Source of the DNA: Priapulus caudatus
Taxonomy: Eukaryota > Priapulida > Priapulimorpha > Priapulimorphida > Priapulidae
DNA length: 63,399 nucleotides
Direction: 5' to 3'
Assembly (NCBI RefSeq): GCF_000485595.1
Contig: NW_014577947.1
Span: forward strand, 66,449-129,847
The notes beneath the pieces are model-generated. The model saw nothing but the letters and a program-made list of their open reading frames with translations. It had not been told where the DNA came from and made no database searches. The position numbers were made by a program, and so were the translations under genes. Positions 1-13,517 of this stretch are shown piece after piece (position 1 is the first letter of the stretch; every line of letters begins with the position of its first letter).

Positions 1-30
1 CACACACACACACACACACACACACACACC
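1..30. repeat. (CA)n microsatellite
   Basis: Uninterrupted CA dinucleotides at the window edge, possibly longer outside it. Confidence 0.9.
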
Positions 31-1085
31 AACACACACACGGCGTACGTTTATAACATCTATTCACACAGTAAGAGTCGGGCGTAGCCGGCTACGCTGG
101 AGGGCGTACGTGCGTATGCGCGTGTGTATATGTTTGAATATAATCTGGCGTGTGGGGCCGTACAAGCGGCTAGACTGCTGCAATGAGTAATCACGTACGT
201 GTTCTTCTTTATTATCAGATGACAGACGTCGTGAAAGAACTGGAAGACGGAATGCCGAATCAAGCTCAACAAAGAGCCATTGCGTATCCAAGTATAGAAG
301 AAACAACCATCGCCGAATATATAGATCATCTGAACACATTTATTATTTAATATTCCATCGTTACGAACTTGAAAATGATCGCTGAGGGTATTTTCCGCTC
401 GAAGGCACTCGAAGGCTGTCGGACACCAGAACCGTGCCAGACAGACGGACGGAGCAGCAGCGGAATATCATCGGCGTGGTACACATCGATCGATCGGCTG
501 CTAAAAACGCCAGCCAACACCGCGCCGTATACCATCGTCTCTGTGGCGGTGTACACCCGCTGTCCGTGGAGTGTGATTGGGGTGCGAATAGCGCGGGTGG
601 GGGCCGATGTGCCGAGCTACAGCCGCACAGAAATGTTCTCACATTGGAACATCCTCTTGTGTGGCAGCAGAAAGTAACAGGCGAGGTCAACACGGTCATG
701 TCGAAGCACCATCAACAAATCAGTGCCACGGAGTAATGGGTGGTGGTATGCGCTAGTGGCAAGCAGGTCGATGATGTAATGCCCGCGGAAAGTTTGTGCA
801 AAAACAATGGGAAGCTGTCCACCGACATCGATCGCCGCGAAGTTTCATCTCTGCGCTACGCATGACGTCACTGATTTATTATAAACGATGCGAATCTGCT
901 GTTTATCATATAAGATGGCAATTGCCCGCGTTCGAATCGTTACAGGCGTTAGATATGTATATATGTGCTCTCCGATGCAAATTTTTATTGCCGATCAATG
1001 CGGTTCTATTGATCAGTGCATGCTTAACCGCTACTAGACGGATTCTAAATTAGTAGCCTGCGTCCACTATATCATGCACGTCCCC

Positions 1086-1086
<1 letters not shown>

Positions 1087-1131
<45 letters not shown>
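1087..1131. repeat. (CT)n microsatellite
   Basis: Pure CT run. Confidence 0.9.
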
Positions 1132-1134
<3 letters not shown>

Positions 1135-1324
1135 ATTGAGCGTCTCTGCCTCCAGCGCTCGTTGGTTTCAGTGACTGATTAGCAGTGACTCATACTAGAC
1201 GTGGTGGGTGCAAGAATGGTGAAATTAAGATGACTTAGCTACCGATAAGAGATGGGAACTCCCACCGTGCTGGAACCTTGGTTACCTGAGACACGGCACA
1301 AGCAGTTAGCTTGACTTTCAGCCT

Positions 1325-1587
1325 GTTCTGCTAGCATTTATGACAAATACGACATACGCATATACGCTCTCTTCCTATGACAAATATTGTTGTATGTGTT
1401 CTGTGTTGTGCGCATCATAGGAGTTTAGGAGCGCTATTATGAACGCAAACAGTGAATTTCAGCTGAACAGCGGAACGAAGTTGACTCGCCAATATTTGTC
1501 ATAAGAAGAATCTTAATTCCTATGACAAATAGTGTCATAGGAGAGCGTATATGCGTACGTCGTATTTGTCCTAGATGCTAGCAGAAC
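1325..1587. mobile_element. MITE, GTTCTGCTAGCA family, copy 1
   Basis: Long terminal inverted repeats (GTTCTGCTAGCAT...ATGCTAGCAGAAC) with a subterminal palindrome CCTATGACAAATA. The interior is shared almost base for base with 41352-41632. No coding capacity. Confidence 0.8.
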
Positions 1588-2310
1588 ATGTTCTAACTTT
1601 GCATACAACGAGGAAGCAGCGCCACTCGAATATTACTTCATCCAAGATAATGACATCACAATGTTAATACAAAAAAATGACAATTAAATTTATGATCCAA
1701 GTCCAAAAATGAAATCCATGCGGCAAGTGCGCCGGAAACAGTATCCAGTAATGAAACTGCGTTTGTGCGGGGAAAAACTAAGCAAACATGGAACCAAATG
1801 CAATTGATATTGTCCTCCCTGCTTGGCTGTTGTAAACGCGTGAGCGGTCAGAGAACGATAGAGCAGACAATGGCCTTCGCCTTACCACGCCAGTGAGCTG
1901 CATGCGCTCGAGGAATGAAGAACACAATGCAGTTAGAGCTCAAATTACGAGGGAACACCCTCTCGATCTATTCACGCGCCTGCCAGGCCAGCAATATAAG
2001 TTTCGCTTTTGAATGACTACGTTAGTGACAATTAGCCTAGAGGCCTGGGCAGGCCTAGCTATAAAACTACACCCAGATGAGCGCTAACGAGTAACGTTAA
2101 TCGTTAAGGGAAGGATGTTATCGGCTGTAAGACGACGTAAAATACCTCTATACCTGCGTTCAAGGCGGTGCAGACTTAAAAAAACGCTCGTATTTATCTA
2201 ACGTGCAATATTTACTAATGGCAATAGTTGTTCAGACCTGAGAAACATGTCCGAAACGCGTGACGTATTGCAAGACCGTACGAATGTGTCCATGGCAGTG
2301 ACAATGTATA

Positions 2311-2351
<41 letters not shown>

Positions 2352-2400
2352 CGTGTGTGCGTGCGTGCGTGTCGTGCGTGCGTTGCGTGCGTGTGTGTGC
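2311..2400. repeat. (GT)n/(GCGT)n microsatellite
   Basis: GT run passing into GTGCGTGCGTG units. Confidence 0.9.
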
Positions 2401-2866
2401 GGGTAGTACACTTATACACACAGAGAAGCGAGTGTATCTAAAACTCCGTGAAATTGCCTAGCACGTTTCGCTGCGAGATTACACCGATAACGCCGTGATC
2501 TTCGCGATAGTTACGAGCTAACGTGTCTGAGCGAATCTGTAACACAGGCATCTTCCTATCTCCCACATGCCTCCCCTCCACTCATGTACCCCGAACCTGT
2601 ATGACTGAATACTTCCCATTGTACCTACAACATACACGATTTCACCGTGCGATTTTATGTGAACACGTCGCTCTCTACCTACATATGTTCTTTCATCGGC
2701 GTGCGCCTCCCATTCTACCTAAATATACTTCCTGCGTCACGTGAACGTGCAACATCATATACGCACATGCAACGCGTAATTTAGGATCTGCGTAGGCCAA
2801 TGTCGTTGCCTCGGGAGTGGTCCGCTCAGCTGCTGGGACACAGTGTACGGAGCATGTGAAGCTCTT

Positions 2867-3188
2867 AAGCCCGGCGCACACGTGAGTAATTTTACTGAAG
2901 TAAAATGATGCATGCGTCAAAATACTCACGCGAAATATTTTCAGCGTCCGCCGCACACGTGAGTAAAATAATTTAAACGCATGCGCTGTGAGTACCAGTG
3001 TTGAGCAAATTTGCGCAGCTAGCACGCACACATTGAGTGTTTTGACGCGTGAGTCAAAAATTATCAAACAAGTTTGATATTGAGTTTCTTGATGCATGCG
3101 TCAGAAAACTCAACGAAAATCCGGCGCACACGTGAGTATTTTGACGCATGCATAATTTTACAAAATTACTCACGTGTGCGCCGGGCTT
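2867..3188. mobile_element. Self-nested inverted-repeat element, CCCGGCGCACACGTG termini, copy 1
   Basis: Ends are AAGCCCGGCGCACACGTGAG and its complement. The terminal motif CGCACACGTGAGTA recurs internally (2954-2967 and 3125-3138), paired with GACGCATGC palindromes, so the element looks assembled from copies of its own end. It is flanked by TTA on both sides if the end is taken as AGCCCGG. Confidence 0.7.
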
Positions 3189-5928
3189 TAGCTGGTGGCT
3201 TCGCACCACCGCCTGAGGAGGGGCGGGCAGGAAGGCCAGGGGCATCAATTATGATTTATTGTTGCAGATATGAGTGTGATGATGATGACATTCATGGGGA
3301 GACAGCCATTAGCTATGGGACGCGTCACCTAGCACGACAACAACAAATCTGTCCACCTCCACCACCTCCACGCTTTCCCTGCGCAGCCTAACTCCCCCCT
3401 CCCTCCCCCGCCGCCCTCCCTCCGTCTCTTTCCCTCTTCTTCGCTTCTATCTCTTTCTCGCACTCTCGCCGTTCCTCCTTTTCTGCATCGCCCACTCTCC
3501 CTCACCATTTCCCTCCTCGCGCACGGACGCACGCACGAACACACACACACACACACTCACTCACACGATCAGTGGCTCATCAACTGTGACTGTTGGCCTC
3601 CTAATGAAGCATAGAAATCCCAGCGGACTACAGCGGGCAAAGGCGCTAGTGCTACCCTACATTTACAGCCGCCATAAAATAGCCGCGTAAAAATGTTACT
3701 TACCTATACATGCATAATGGATTGATCGTGCCCGGACGATACGGCATTCAGGTTAGGTCGATTCGCAAGCGCGACGACAGCCAGAGAGACGAGTACATGA
3801 AAGAAAGCAGAACACAGATGAGACACGGGAACATTACAGACGGCGTAATATTGTTCGCTGTTTCCAATATTTAGTTTGCGGGGAGGAAGTCGAGAGGCAA
3901 CGAGGCGCGCCGGGCCGAAATCGTGCGATCGATCACGGAAATCAATTCGGGTTATCGGGAACAAAACCCGTTCATTACGGCCGCGCTCGACTGCTGTTCC
4001 ACACAAACCGTTTACGCCATCGATCTCTCCACCGGCCCCCGCATCCCTTAGACGCCGACACCTGTAAACCCGACAGCCGAGCATTTCTTGACACGCGGGC
4101 TATGGTGCTTACATAAACGGCAACATGCACTGTGACAGGGCCGTATCAGCAGCAGCAGCAGCTCTCCCGCTCTGCTGTCAACGACGCAGAGGGCACAGCT
4201 GCGTGTAAAAAATTGCCCTGCCGCTGCTATTTATCTCTATCGGAATAACGCCGCGCTAGCTGCCGCCAGGCGAACGCGTGCTACGCCATTGTATGGCAGA
4301 AAGACACAGCTAAATGACGAAAATCATTCAACAGAATTAAATTATTTTATTTTTCGAAAGAGCTTATGTACATTCGTTTTGAGCACCCCGTAGCTCTCAC
4401 CTCGCCGCGACCATCATGCCTAGGCGCTCATAATATTAAAGTAATTCTGTCCAGTACAAAATACAACATTTTGACTGCCTCTTCCAATCGCGCAGCCAAT
4501 ACACCGGCCATCGGAGGCACGCGAGGCACGCGAGGCAGATTCAATATTCGAAGACGACACGACAAAAACATTTTCACTCATTATTTTCTCCTCGGGCTAG
4601 CCGAAACACCTAGACCAGTGTAAATGCTGGCGCGCTATTGATCCAGCAATATTCATTCGCGAGGGTCCTGCCTGTCTTGCCAACTTCCAATGTGTTTCTG
4701 ACTGCCGCAAATCAAATGCGGCAGTCAAACAAGGCGGACCGTCGACGCAAACAAGGCATGTGCGAAACTTGAGTGCACTGATGCAGCCATATCAGCGATG
4801 TGCCACGATGGGCTACCGCCTTTCATGTGCGACACACTCAGTCAGCGGCCCACTGTAACCAGTAACGCTAGCTGACACCCCGGTGACAAGCGATGCTTAC
4901 TGGCAAACTCTGAACATTGATTAGAGACCAATTATTTCACAGTGGTCACGCTGCAGAGTAAACTCAAATCACCCGCAGCATGATGGCCGGGGCAGTGTCC
5001 ATCAGACATGTGGCGAGGACATGCTACTACTGCTGCTCTCTACTTCACTGAAGCCATCCATAAATTCTCGGAAGCTGCCCGAGCAGCGTCAGAAATAAGC
5101 AACCGCTGTTGCGCATCGTGCGGAAGATTGAACCTCTGGGATATAATGTTTGCCCTAAAGGAATGTGCCGTATCTACTATTTTTCTTATCTTACGGAAAT
5201 TCATGAAATCGCATGTTTTCGATAAGGCAGACCACTGTCGTCTGTCTGCAACCACGCGCGACACTAAACACACATTCTGCAAATCTCTGTGACTTGTATT
5301 GGCGTTATAAACACGGACGACCATATTCAGCACAGCGAACCTTTACGATAGCCAAATGACTTTTAATAAACCTAATCCAGCGAACCTGGTACAACATGGC
5401 CAGAACCTGCCAAAACTCACATATTTCTACTTGCGTCACACACAACCCTAACCCTACACGCGATGTGGTAATTGCATGAGTATCTACACTATGTATCATG
5501 TTTCCGTTTATTAGATGTAGAATACTTGATAACAGGATTGTGTGAGAGATATATAACAGACGTATACATATAATGAATTGTATAACAGGGTGAAAACACT
5601 AATGTTAACAGCCACAGGAGAAATATACTCGCGAACAAGTGCAAGAGGTACCTCGACCTTATTAGTGTCCCCTAAAGGTATGAAGCATCTCGTTAATTCT
5701 CTATACGATGTATGTCAAGCGTGGGTGAAGGACACCAAAAGAAGCCAGGATAACTCCGTGCTAGCGTGGGGACCGATAGATGTTGAGCATGAAGGCCACC
5801 ATGCAGTGAAGCCACCCCGCTATCTCCGACAGCAGGCACAGCTGCCGCAAGGCTGAGGCAGCCCCGAAGTTGAGGCCGGCGTCGGTACACCGCCACGCCC
5901 ACACTGCTGATGATTTCAATCGACCCCT

Positions 5929-5930
<2 letters not shown>

Positions 5931-5972
<42 letters not shown>

Positions 5973-6006
5973 GCGCTCTCGCTCTCGCGCTCTCTCTCTC
6001 TCTCTC
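5931..6006. repeat. (CT)n microsatellite
   Basis: CT run with a CGCGCTCTCGC interruption. Confidence 0.9.
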
Positions 6007-8744
6007 AGCATCAGCGATCGTTGCCCTCGCACGGCTACTGGTCCGGTTACAGCTGATCAAGTTGGGACGGCTGGGTTGTCTACGCTACTCGCCCCTCGTC
6101 TATCCGCAGTAACGCACATCCGCGCTGCATATCATCGTTCCCCATATACCCAACTACGAAGACTACGGCACAGCATTCAGTAACTAAATGCCATTTACCA
6201 GAGAGGAATGTCAGGGGAAGGGATCACAGGCATCAAGAAAATGATCGTAATCGTTGCGATTCTAAATAATCGTTAAAAAATCTAAATCCAAATCGTTCTA
6301 AATCGATAAAAAAATCGATTCTAAATTATCGATAAATAATCGTTGCTATGCTAATCGTCACGGTGTTATCGGATAGAATGCTATTCTCTCGCGATCTATA
6401 GGGGAAGGGCGCCTCTCACTGCATGTTAAAAGACTGCCGGGGGTGCAATAAAAATTACCCAGCCTTCTGAAGGATAGTAAAATTAAGAAGATTGCTATTA
6501 AATCAGAACATTAAACTTTATTATCACGTTTTACGACGGCATTTAATCATTAAATTTTACAATAAAAGCGTGCCATCCTCATATCGGTTAAAAAAATCTC
6601 CCGCGGCCGCGCGAGAGCTTGCGTAATACCTGCCCTTCTTGTTCTACCAACAATCCTTGCAAACACCCTCCCCCACCTCTGTGATGACTGAACACTCCCA
6701 CATGAATTTTTTCACACTATTGTCAGTAGATGCCACGCAGCTTCGCTGATGTCGCTGACACACGAAGCTGCTGTGCACTTGTTTTGATTCTACGTCAAAG
6801 TCAACGAACGGCGCCTCCTGCCGGCGACACCGGGCAACTTACTCGCGCGTGCGCCTGCGCAGAAACGAAGAAGCAGTCGCGCAGCTTTCCAACGCAGCCG
6901 CCCCAGGCCCCCACTTGATTTATTAGTTTCCTCCTTCGACAGCCAAATATTATTTTTGCGCGCGACAATAGACGCGTGCCTATTCATCTCCGAAATTGCC
7001 TCCAATATCAAGACATCCGAGCGAGCGCCGCGCCGATTTATTCCTAGAGACCCTTTCTGCGGCAGGCGGCTGGCGATTATAAGCGAGAGAGAGAGCGCGC
7101 GGCGCGGTCGCGCACACAACAAAAAATCTACACACTGAAAACTTCTTGAAAATGACGCGGTGCCTGGATGCGATCGCTTCCGATCGCAAATGGAACTTTA
7201 TCTGCTGTCCCCACGACGTCAGCGTGTCTGGAGATTTTAGATGGATCTTTCGACGGGCAGCAGACGTACATCGACCTCGCACCGCCGGCCGGCTGCATGG
7301 CGGCACACAACGCGCACATAATAACCGCCGAGGATATAATACGCCGAGTATCAGAAACTGGCGGCTTTCTGTGCACGAGGACTTAACCCGTGCACATCAA
7401 CGATGCACGCGTCTCATCGGCTCTTACTGCGCGCGCAAAATCTGCAGTCTCTGCGGAGACACGTTCCGCTATAACTTGTTCAATGCATGCAGCTTTTGCG
7501 CGAGCGCTTTTCACAGGAAACGTTGCTATCGTATACGCATTGTCGCCGGGTTGAAATTTTTATCGTATCTGTTACAAATTGGGAAAGCAAACACAGACGA
7601 CGTGAGGCACTTACCTCAATGGGAGCGCCATCTCCTCCAATTGACCGGTCATCTATTCTCCTGCGCATACAGCGTAGTACACGCTTATTAGTCGGTTGTG
7701 CAAATAGAGAATAAGCTGTGAGTTGTGACAGGGCAATTACTGAGTCGGGTGGCCAGTGTGGCTCGTGGCCGGTTTTACTCCTTGCCCAGCAACCACGACG
7801 CCGCCGCGAAACAAGTTTCAACGGATGATTTTTCTGCTAAAAAATTTATAAAACTCGGCTACAAACGTGTTAACTGCTGATTGATAGTGGCCCCCATAAC
7901 AAGCTTTCCTAATTAATCTTCCGGCTTAGTCTTAACCACGATAAGTGCAACCTTGGCCAGACTAATCTCTACACCCACGATAGCAACGGACCTATTTAAA
8001 CTGAAATAGGTTCGCGATTATTGCCAGCTTTTCAGCGACAACAATCAACACTTTACTGTGTATACTTCTAATCGGAGAGCATTTCTGGGGTCCCAGCGAG
8101 CGGACGAGTCGACAACTGATGAAATCAACTCACACAAACCACTTGAAACTTATTCATCCAGGGAAATCGATAAGCTGTCTTGCGTCCGGTCGACCGAGCA
8201 GAGATGTAGCTGCATGCTGCTAACAGGCGGGCGTAGCAAATCGTGCAAATCGGGTTAGATCGCCACTTTGCGAATACCAGAATAAGGAGATGGGTACACG
8301 GCATATCGAAGCCCTGTGCAAAGAGTGAGGCTGACAATCTACCGTCGTCTACTCATCAATACGTAAAACCATATTTCTTTACAGACAATGCAGTGATAGC
8401 CGACGCCGCAATAGTTTGCGTTTACTCCTATTTCTACTCGGCATAAAATTCATTATGTTTATTTTTTTAGTCAAATTATTGATGCGATTTCGGCGCATAA
8501 GCTAGCACCTAGTCGCATGCAAGCATCTCCGAAAAAATACACCATCGACAGCTGGAGATATTTCAACAAGGGAGTGGGAATCCTCACAAAAAAATGCATG
8601 CCAACCAACAGCTGCACTAAAATAATTTATTCCTAGTTTCAAATCGGCTAGTAATCTTTACACATTTTGCACGCATGTTCCGTATAGTATTTGATACAGT
8701 ACAACATGTATAACGCCGTTGGACCGAAAAGACGGCGAAAAAGA

Positions 8745-8921
8745 AAAAGAGGGAAAATATAGGAAGGTAGAAAAGGAAAAAGTGAAAGATGGAGGAAGAA
8801 GAAGAAAAAATAAAAAGAAAAAAAAGAAGAAAAAGAAAAAGAAAAAGAAAAAGAAAAAGAAGAAGAAAAAGAAAAAGAAGAAGAAGAAGAAGAAGAAGAA
8901 GAAGAAGAAGAAGAAGAAGAA

Positions 8922-8954
<33 letters not shown>

Positions 8955-8956
8955 AG
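8745..8956. repeat. (GAA)n passing into (GAC)n, long purine tract
   Basis: Nearly pure purines from 8745, becoming (AAG)n at about 8871-8921 and (ACG)n at 8922-8956. A GAA tract of this kind can form triplex DNA. Apparent poly-Lys, poly-Arg and poly-Ser frames are artefacts of it. Confidence 0.9.
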
Positions 8957-9431
8957 CAACGACTACGACGAAAAAGAATAAAAAGGGGGGAGATTACCAC
9001 GATGACGATGAGACGGGGGAAGAAAATGAAGAAATGAACCATATTTCGTACACTTTATGTTGAGTTATGACTACTACTGCAATCGGTCCTTGCAACTGTG
9101 GCCCTGCTGGCACTGCGTAAGAAAGGCCGTTCTTATACCGAGCAACTGCGCGTAATGTCGCGCACAATCTCACGTCAATGTGAATCCCCAAAACATTACC
9201 CACGCCGCTCCCGTTCCAAGCTGTTTATCAGTAGTGTTTTCATCCGGATGCAGAAAGAAACCATGAGTGTGATAGTGCACAGTATGCAGTCAAGAGACTT
9301 CCACTCCAACAATGCAAGACACTTGCATCCCAACAATGAGCACGGAGATCCTAGTATATGCAGGACTTATTCATCTGAGATTCACTGTTTTGTGCAGTAG
9401 AGATTACAGTGTCAATGAGCACATGTATCCA

Positions 9432-9635
9432 GGGTTAATGCTCCATTAGGAGTGTTCCCAACTTTGATATCATTAATGATTAATGATTAATGATTGATAA
9501 TCCTAACCCTAACCCTAACACTAACCTAAATGACATTAAACCACAAACTAACATATGACCATGACCATATATATATATGTTATTATGACCATTAATGACA
9601 TTAAAGTTTGGAACACTCCTAATGGAGTATCACCC
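9432..9635. mobile_element. hAT-like MITE with telomere-like interior, copy 1
   Basis: Perfect 8-bp target duplication TGTATCCA (9424-9431 and 9636-9643). Terminal repeats carry CTCCATTAGGAGTGTTCC. The interior has CCTAACCCTAACCCTAACAC and short ATTAATG repeats. No ORF. Confidence 0.85.
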
Positions 9636-10257
9636 TGTATCCATGTCTCGTGTACAGATCTGCTGAACCATCCCATCGGGAGTAGGGGAGGAAAGTCCGA
9701 CAGAACGAGGAATAATCGAAACCCTGCCTAATAGTACCAACGCCAGGGCCCCCTCATCTGCATTTTCCCAGGGCCGTTTTGATTAGAAGCCAGGCTGAAC
9801 AAAGTCAACTATATTCTCAGAAGTCTGCAGATTCGACGGATGTCTGCCGTTTTTGTCCTAATGCTGGTTTTGCTACTACTGCTGCCGCCGTCGTCGACGC
9901 TACTGCTGCTGCTGTCTCGTGAATTTTTTTGCATGGCAAATTGGACGATTTGAAAATCCTGGTGTTCTGATCTAAGTACAGGCTCACTGCAATTTGATGC
10001 ATTGCGCCCAGACATCGTGTTCATCATCTACGCACAAATAGCAATGCTATTGATTTATACCAGTGCGCAACTCTGCAGCAGGAATAGACATTGAAGACAC
10101 TGGGGAGAGGCAGTATATTAATTGAATCCTGGATGATTGCTGCACTTCGTTTGCTGGTTACCAAAGTTCTACTTGTGACTACATTTGTAGACAATCCAGA
10201 CGTCTATATATATGCGCACGAATGTTCCATTTATTTAGCGAGGGATAATGTAGGGAG

Positions 10258-10500
10258 TGACTGCGGAAAAACAGAAAGAGGAATGTGAGAGAAATGGGAG
10301 AAGAATGGAAGAAAGGAAGAGGGAGTATGAGCGTATGTGGATGAAGAGACAGAGAGAGAGCAAAGACGGCGGGATAAAAAGAAAGATCTAGACAGATGGA
10401 TGGAAAGATATAGAGAAATACATACTCAGAGAGGAAAATACGAGTGGAAAGACAAAAGAGAGAGGCAGCGTGAAAGAAAGAGCAAGAAATGGACAAACAT
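10258..10500. repeat. Purine-rich low-complexity stretch
   Basis: Imperfect GA-rich sequence (GAGAGAGAGC, AGAAAGA runs) with no preserved repeat unit. Confidence 0.6.
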
Positions 10501-10785
10501 AATAGCTACTCAAGATGCACTCACGAACCGCATCGTTGCATATCATTACATGCGTATTAGCGCACTACTTTCATTGCGACCTCGAGAGAGCTGTTCGATG
10601 ACCTTGTGATAAAACTCGTGTTTACGCACCAGTGCACCTGTTTGGATAGCCCACCTGTCTGGAAAGCCTACCTGTACGTGCGGCCCACCCACACCTAGGC
10701 AGCGCAGCCGAATCAAGGAGAAGCCGAGACTGTGAATTCAGTCAGAATTCTACCCTATGTGCTAGGCTGAAGCAGCCATCTAGCC

Positions 10786-10996
10786 CAGCGGTTCTTAACA
10801 TGGGGGTCGTGACCCCCATGGGGGTCGTTTGGGGTTTTCCAGAGGTCATGAAGGTGTCCTAAATGAAACAAAGCCATTTAAATTCTATATAAATTGGGCT
10901 GGTTTTTTAAAATTATTTTTGTTTCGGGGGTACACGGTACTGACCAAGAGTGTCTGATCCCCGGGGTCGTGGGGCCAAAAAGGTTCAGAACCACTG
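10786..10996. mobile_element. hAT-like MITE, CAGCGGTTCT ends
   Basis: Starts CAGCGGTTCTTAAC and ends GTTCAGAACCACTG, a widespread hAT-type terminus. Flanked by ATCTAGCC and CTCTAGCC (7 of 8 matching). Confidence 0.8.
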
Positions 10997-11184
10997 CTCT
11001 AGCCGCATGCACGTATTCACGGTGCGTACTACGTGCTCACACATCACGGTAACAAGAGAACAAACTCAAATCTCTCATAATATGTGCATATAATCTATGT
11101 GCTTTTACATACAAGGGCGCGGGGCAGAGTAAGGACAGCGTACTGTGTTTAGGAACAGGGTTACAGTTACGTTGTTAGGGTTAA

Positions 11185-11665
11185 AGGCTCACAATGTGCA
11201 TCCAAACGCTAATTTCTACAGTACTAGACTAGCAAATACTTCGTGGCATGAATAATCACACTACCTTATGACAAAATAAACTCTAGCTCCTCCAATTTCA
11301 CTGCGCGTTGTCTTATAAAAGGTATTTTGAAAATACCTCCAATGTTGTTGAAATTCTCCGATGTTGTTGACAGTTTCCCCAATCTCCAAGCAACCGTGCA
11401 GCGGTGGCGCGGTACAGCGGTACGGGCGCAGCAAAGATAGAAACATGTGACGTCACCAAACCAAGTCGATGTTATGTTGTTTGAAACAAGTTAGCGTTGG
11501 CGCCTGATTACCTGATTTCGCACCTCTTTCTTGTTGGGAACGCGCAGTCAAATGGGAGGAACTAGAGTTTATTTTGTCATAAGGTAGTGTGATTATGCAT
11601 GCCACAAAGTAGTTGCTAGTCTAGTACTGGAGAAATTTCAGCGTTTGGATGCGCATTGTGAGGCT
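11185..11665. mobile_element. piggyBac-like MITE with long inverted repeats
   Basis: Flanked by TTAA at 11181-11184 and 11666-11669. Terminal repeats of about 115 bp start AGGCTCACAATG / AGCCTCACAATG and include CACTACCTTATGACAAAATA. The interior (11300-11550) has no ORF. Confidence 0.75.
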
Positions 11666-12788
11666 TTAACCTCAGAACAATAGTTACAACTCGCTGCTAC
11701 AGATCACGAACGCCCGTAGGTCTAAGAACAATGTCCACCACAAGTCCCTCGCACGCACGAGCGCGCACGCACGCACACACATAGTCACACACAGACATAC
11801 GTCCCGGGTCGTACTGTAGAGTTGGAATGACTGCGATGGTGACATATCGGCGAGGTACAATACATACGGTACTACGCCCCGCAAACTGCTAGTGCTAACG
11901 TTATATGTACAGCTGGCACGCATTATAAGAGATCGCTGGCACACTGTAACGAGATGAGGAGAGTATTCCATTCATGTTGCATGAGCTGGCGATACTATTT
12001 GATTCTATCCGGCACAAGTTTTTTTATCGAATGACTGCTGGAAGCTAAGTAGACTGTCTCCGCGTTACCACTAACCATATTTATCCCACCCGCGGCTGCC
12101 TTCTTCCTAACAGCCATCTGCCGAGGCAGACGATGATCAGGATTACAATTTCAATAGCTTGCGAAGTGCACGCTACTTGCAGACTAGACTACCATAACCA
12201 AGGTCGCCCAAGTAATGCTTGACATTCGAATGAGTTTATCTATGCACGTAATCGATTTCGAGAACGACAGCCACAACAAGCGGGTCCTCGAAAGATTAAA
12301 TTGAAAGAAGACCAGTTTTACGCGGATTTCACAATTTAACAGAAAAGGTCCGTTATGACATGCGAACGCGACTCGTGTTCTCCGTTGATTTATGGACTTT
12401 CTCACGGAGATATCCTTATCATTGAACGAGCTCTTTCAGACGTACCGATCGCACAAGAAACGTTACAAAGTCCCCATATCATTGAGTCAAGAACTATCAT
12501 GGGCATATTTGATTAACAGTATCGCGAGCACATTCAGGTGGTATATTTGCATTATACACACACAAATAGATCACAGTTGATCAAGTTCGGTTGGAAAGCA
12601 AATTCAGCCGAGATCTCTGTACACTATAAAGTTATCAATGAAGGCGAATCAACATGGTGCTATTTTTTGTAGTATGAGATTGCATACAAAGAGCGTATCC
12701 TCATATATTGACATTTGACATGGTATTGATTGCAAACTGATATTTTGTGCATGATTAATACTCATGTGCTAACATATATAGATAATAG

Positions 12789-12820
12789 CAAGAGCTAATA
12801 ATACCTATTATTAGCTCTTG
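12789..12820. repeat. CAAGAGCTAATAATA palindrome, copy 1
   Basis: Perfect 15-bp arms CAAGAGCTAATAATA with a 2-bp spacer, flanked by ATAATAG. Confidence 0.75.
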
Positions 12821-13320
12821 ATAATAGTCATGCGAAGCGTTTACGGTCAAGGATAGGCATAAAAAGCATGAGCGACACATCGGCGGTCCAGTGGTATCTA
12901 TCCCTCTGGTTCAGGGGGGTTGTCGTTTAGAGGAGCTTGAGTTGACAAAAGATCCCATAAGTTTGCAGCGCTATAGGATGTACGAGTACCGCGCGCAAGA
13001 AAAATGAAGTGAACACTATCCCCATTCATGGTTTAGTAAAAAATTAATTCAATCGCAGACTCTAGCACTCTAAGTGGGTTTTTGCAGCCGCGGGCGCGGG
13101 GTGTCTTTAAATCATCAGTAAACAGCATGTTCTACCTTTGTGCCTCGCAGCATGAAAGCGTTTACAGATCTTCGTCTAAGAGAGACCACTTTCGTTAACC
13201 CTTTCACACTGGCAGAACGGCGACTGGGAGATTAGGCACAAGGTTCAGTCAGAGAGCTATAAAGCAATGCAGAGGAATTCTGCTCACTGCATACGTGCAC
13301 GTGTATTCTACTAGACGCAG

Positions 13321-13517
13321 GTCCATTAGGAGTGTTCCCAACTTTGATATCATTAATGATTAATGATTGATAATCATAACCCTAACCCTAACCTAAATGA
13401 CATTAAACCACAAACTAATATATGACCATGACCATATATTATATGTTATTATGTGTGTGTTATTATGACCATTATAATGACATTAAAGTTGGGAACACTC
13501 CTAATGGAATATCACCC
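13321..13517. mobile_element. hAT-like MITE with telomere-like interior, copy 2
   Basis: Same family as 9432-9635. Target duplication AGACGCAG at 13313-13320 and 13518-13525. The left end lacks about ten outer bases. The telomere-like run is shorter. Confidence 0.85.

Larger units (their letters stand above)
32..8744. other. Repeat-rich noncoding region, no gene seen
   Basis: Apart from the elements listed at 1325-1587 and 2867-3188 and the microsatellites, no open frame here has splice context or a recognisable protein. Also noted: CAG repeats at 4149-4163, a C/T-rich stretch at 3340-3530, AATCG-rich repeats at 6245-6350, and an open frame at 7146-7691 with no features of a real protein. 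Confidence 0.5.

Noticed and set aside
901-960. GTTCGAATC considered as a tRNA T-arm
   Set aside because: No matching acceptor, D-arm or anticodon arm at the right spacing.
7146-7691. 181-residue open frame on the + strand
   Set aside because: The longest non-repeat frame at the left, but without a recognisable domain, signal or splice context; other frames there are also open, so chance is the simpler explanation.
8617-9063. Long frames of poly-Lys, poly-Arg, poly-Ser and poly-Leu
   Set aside because: They are translations of the GAA/GAC repeat on both strands, with no splice context or other protein sequence.
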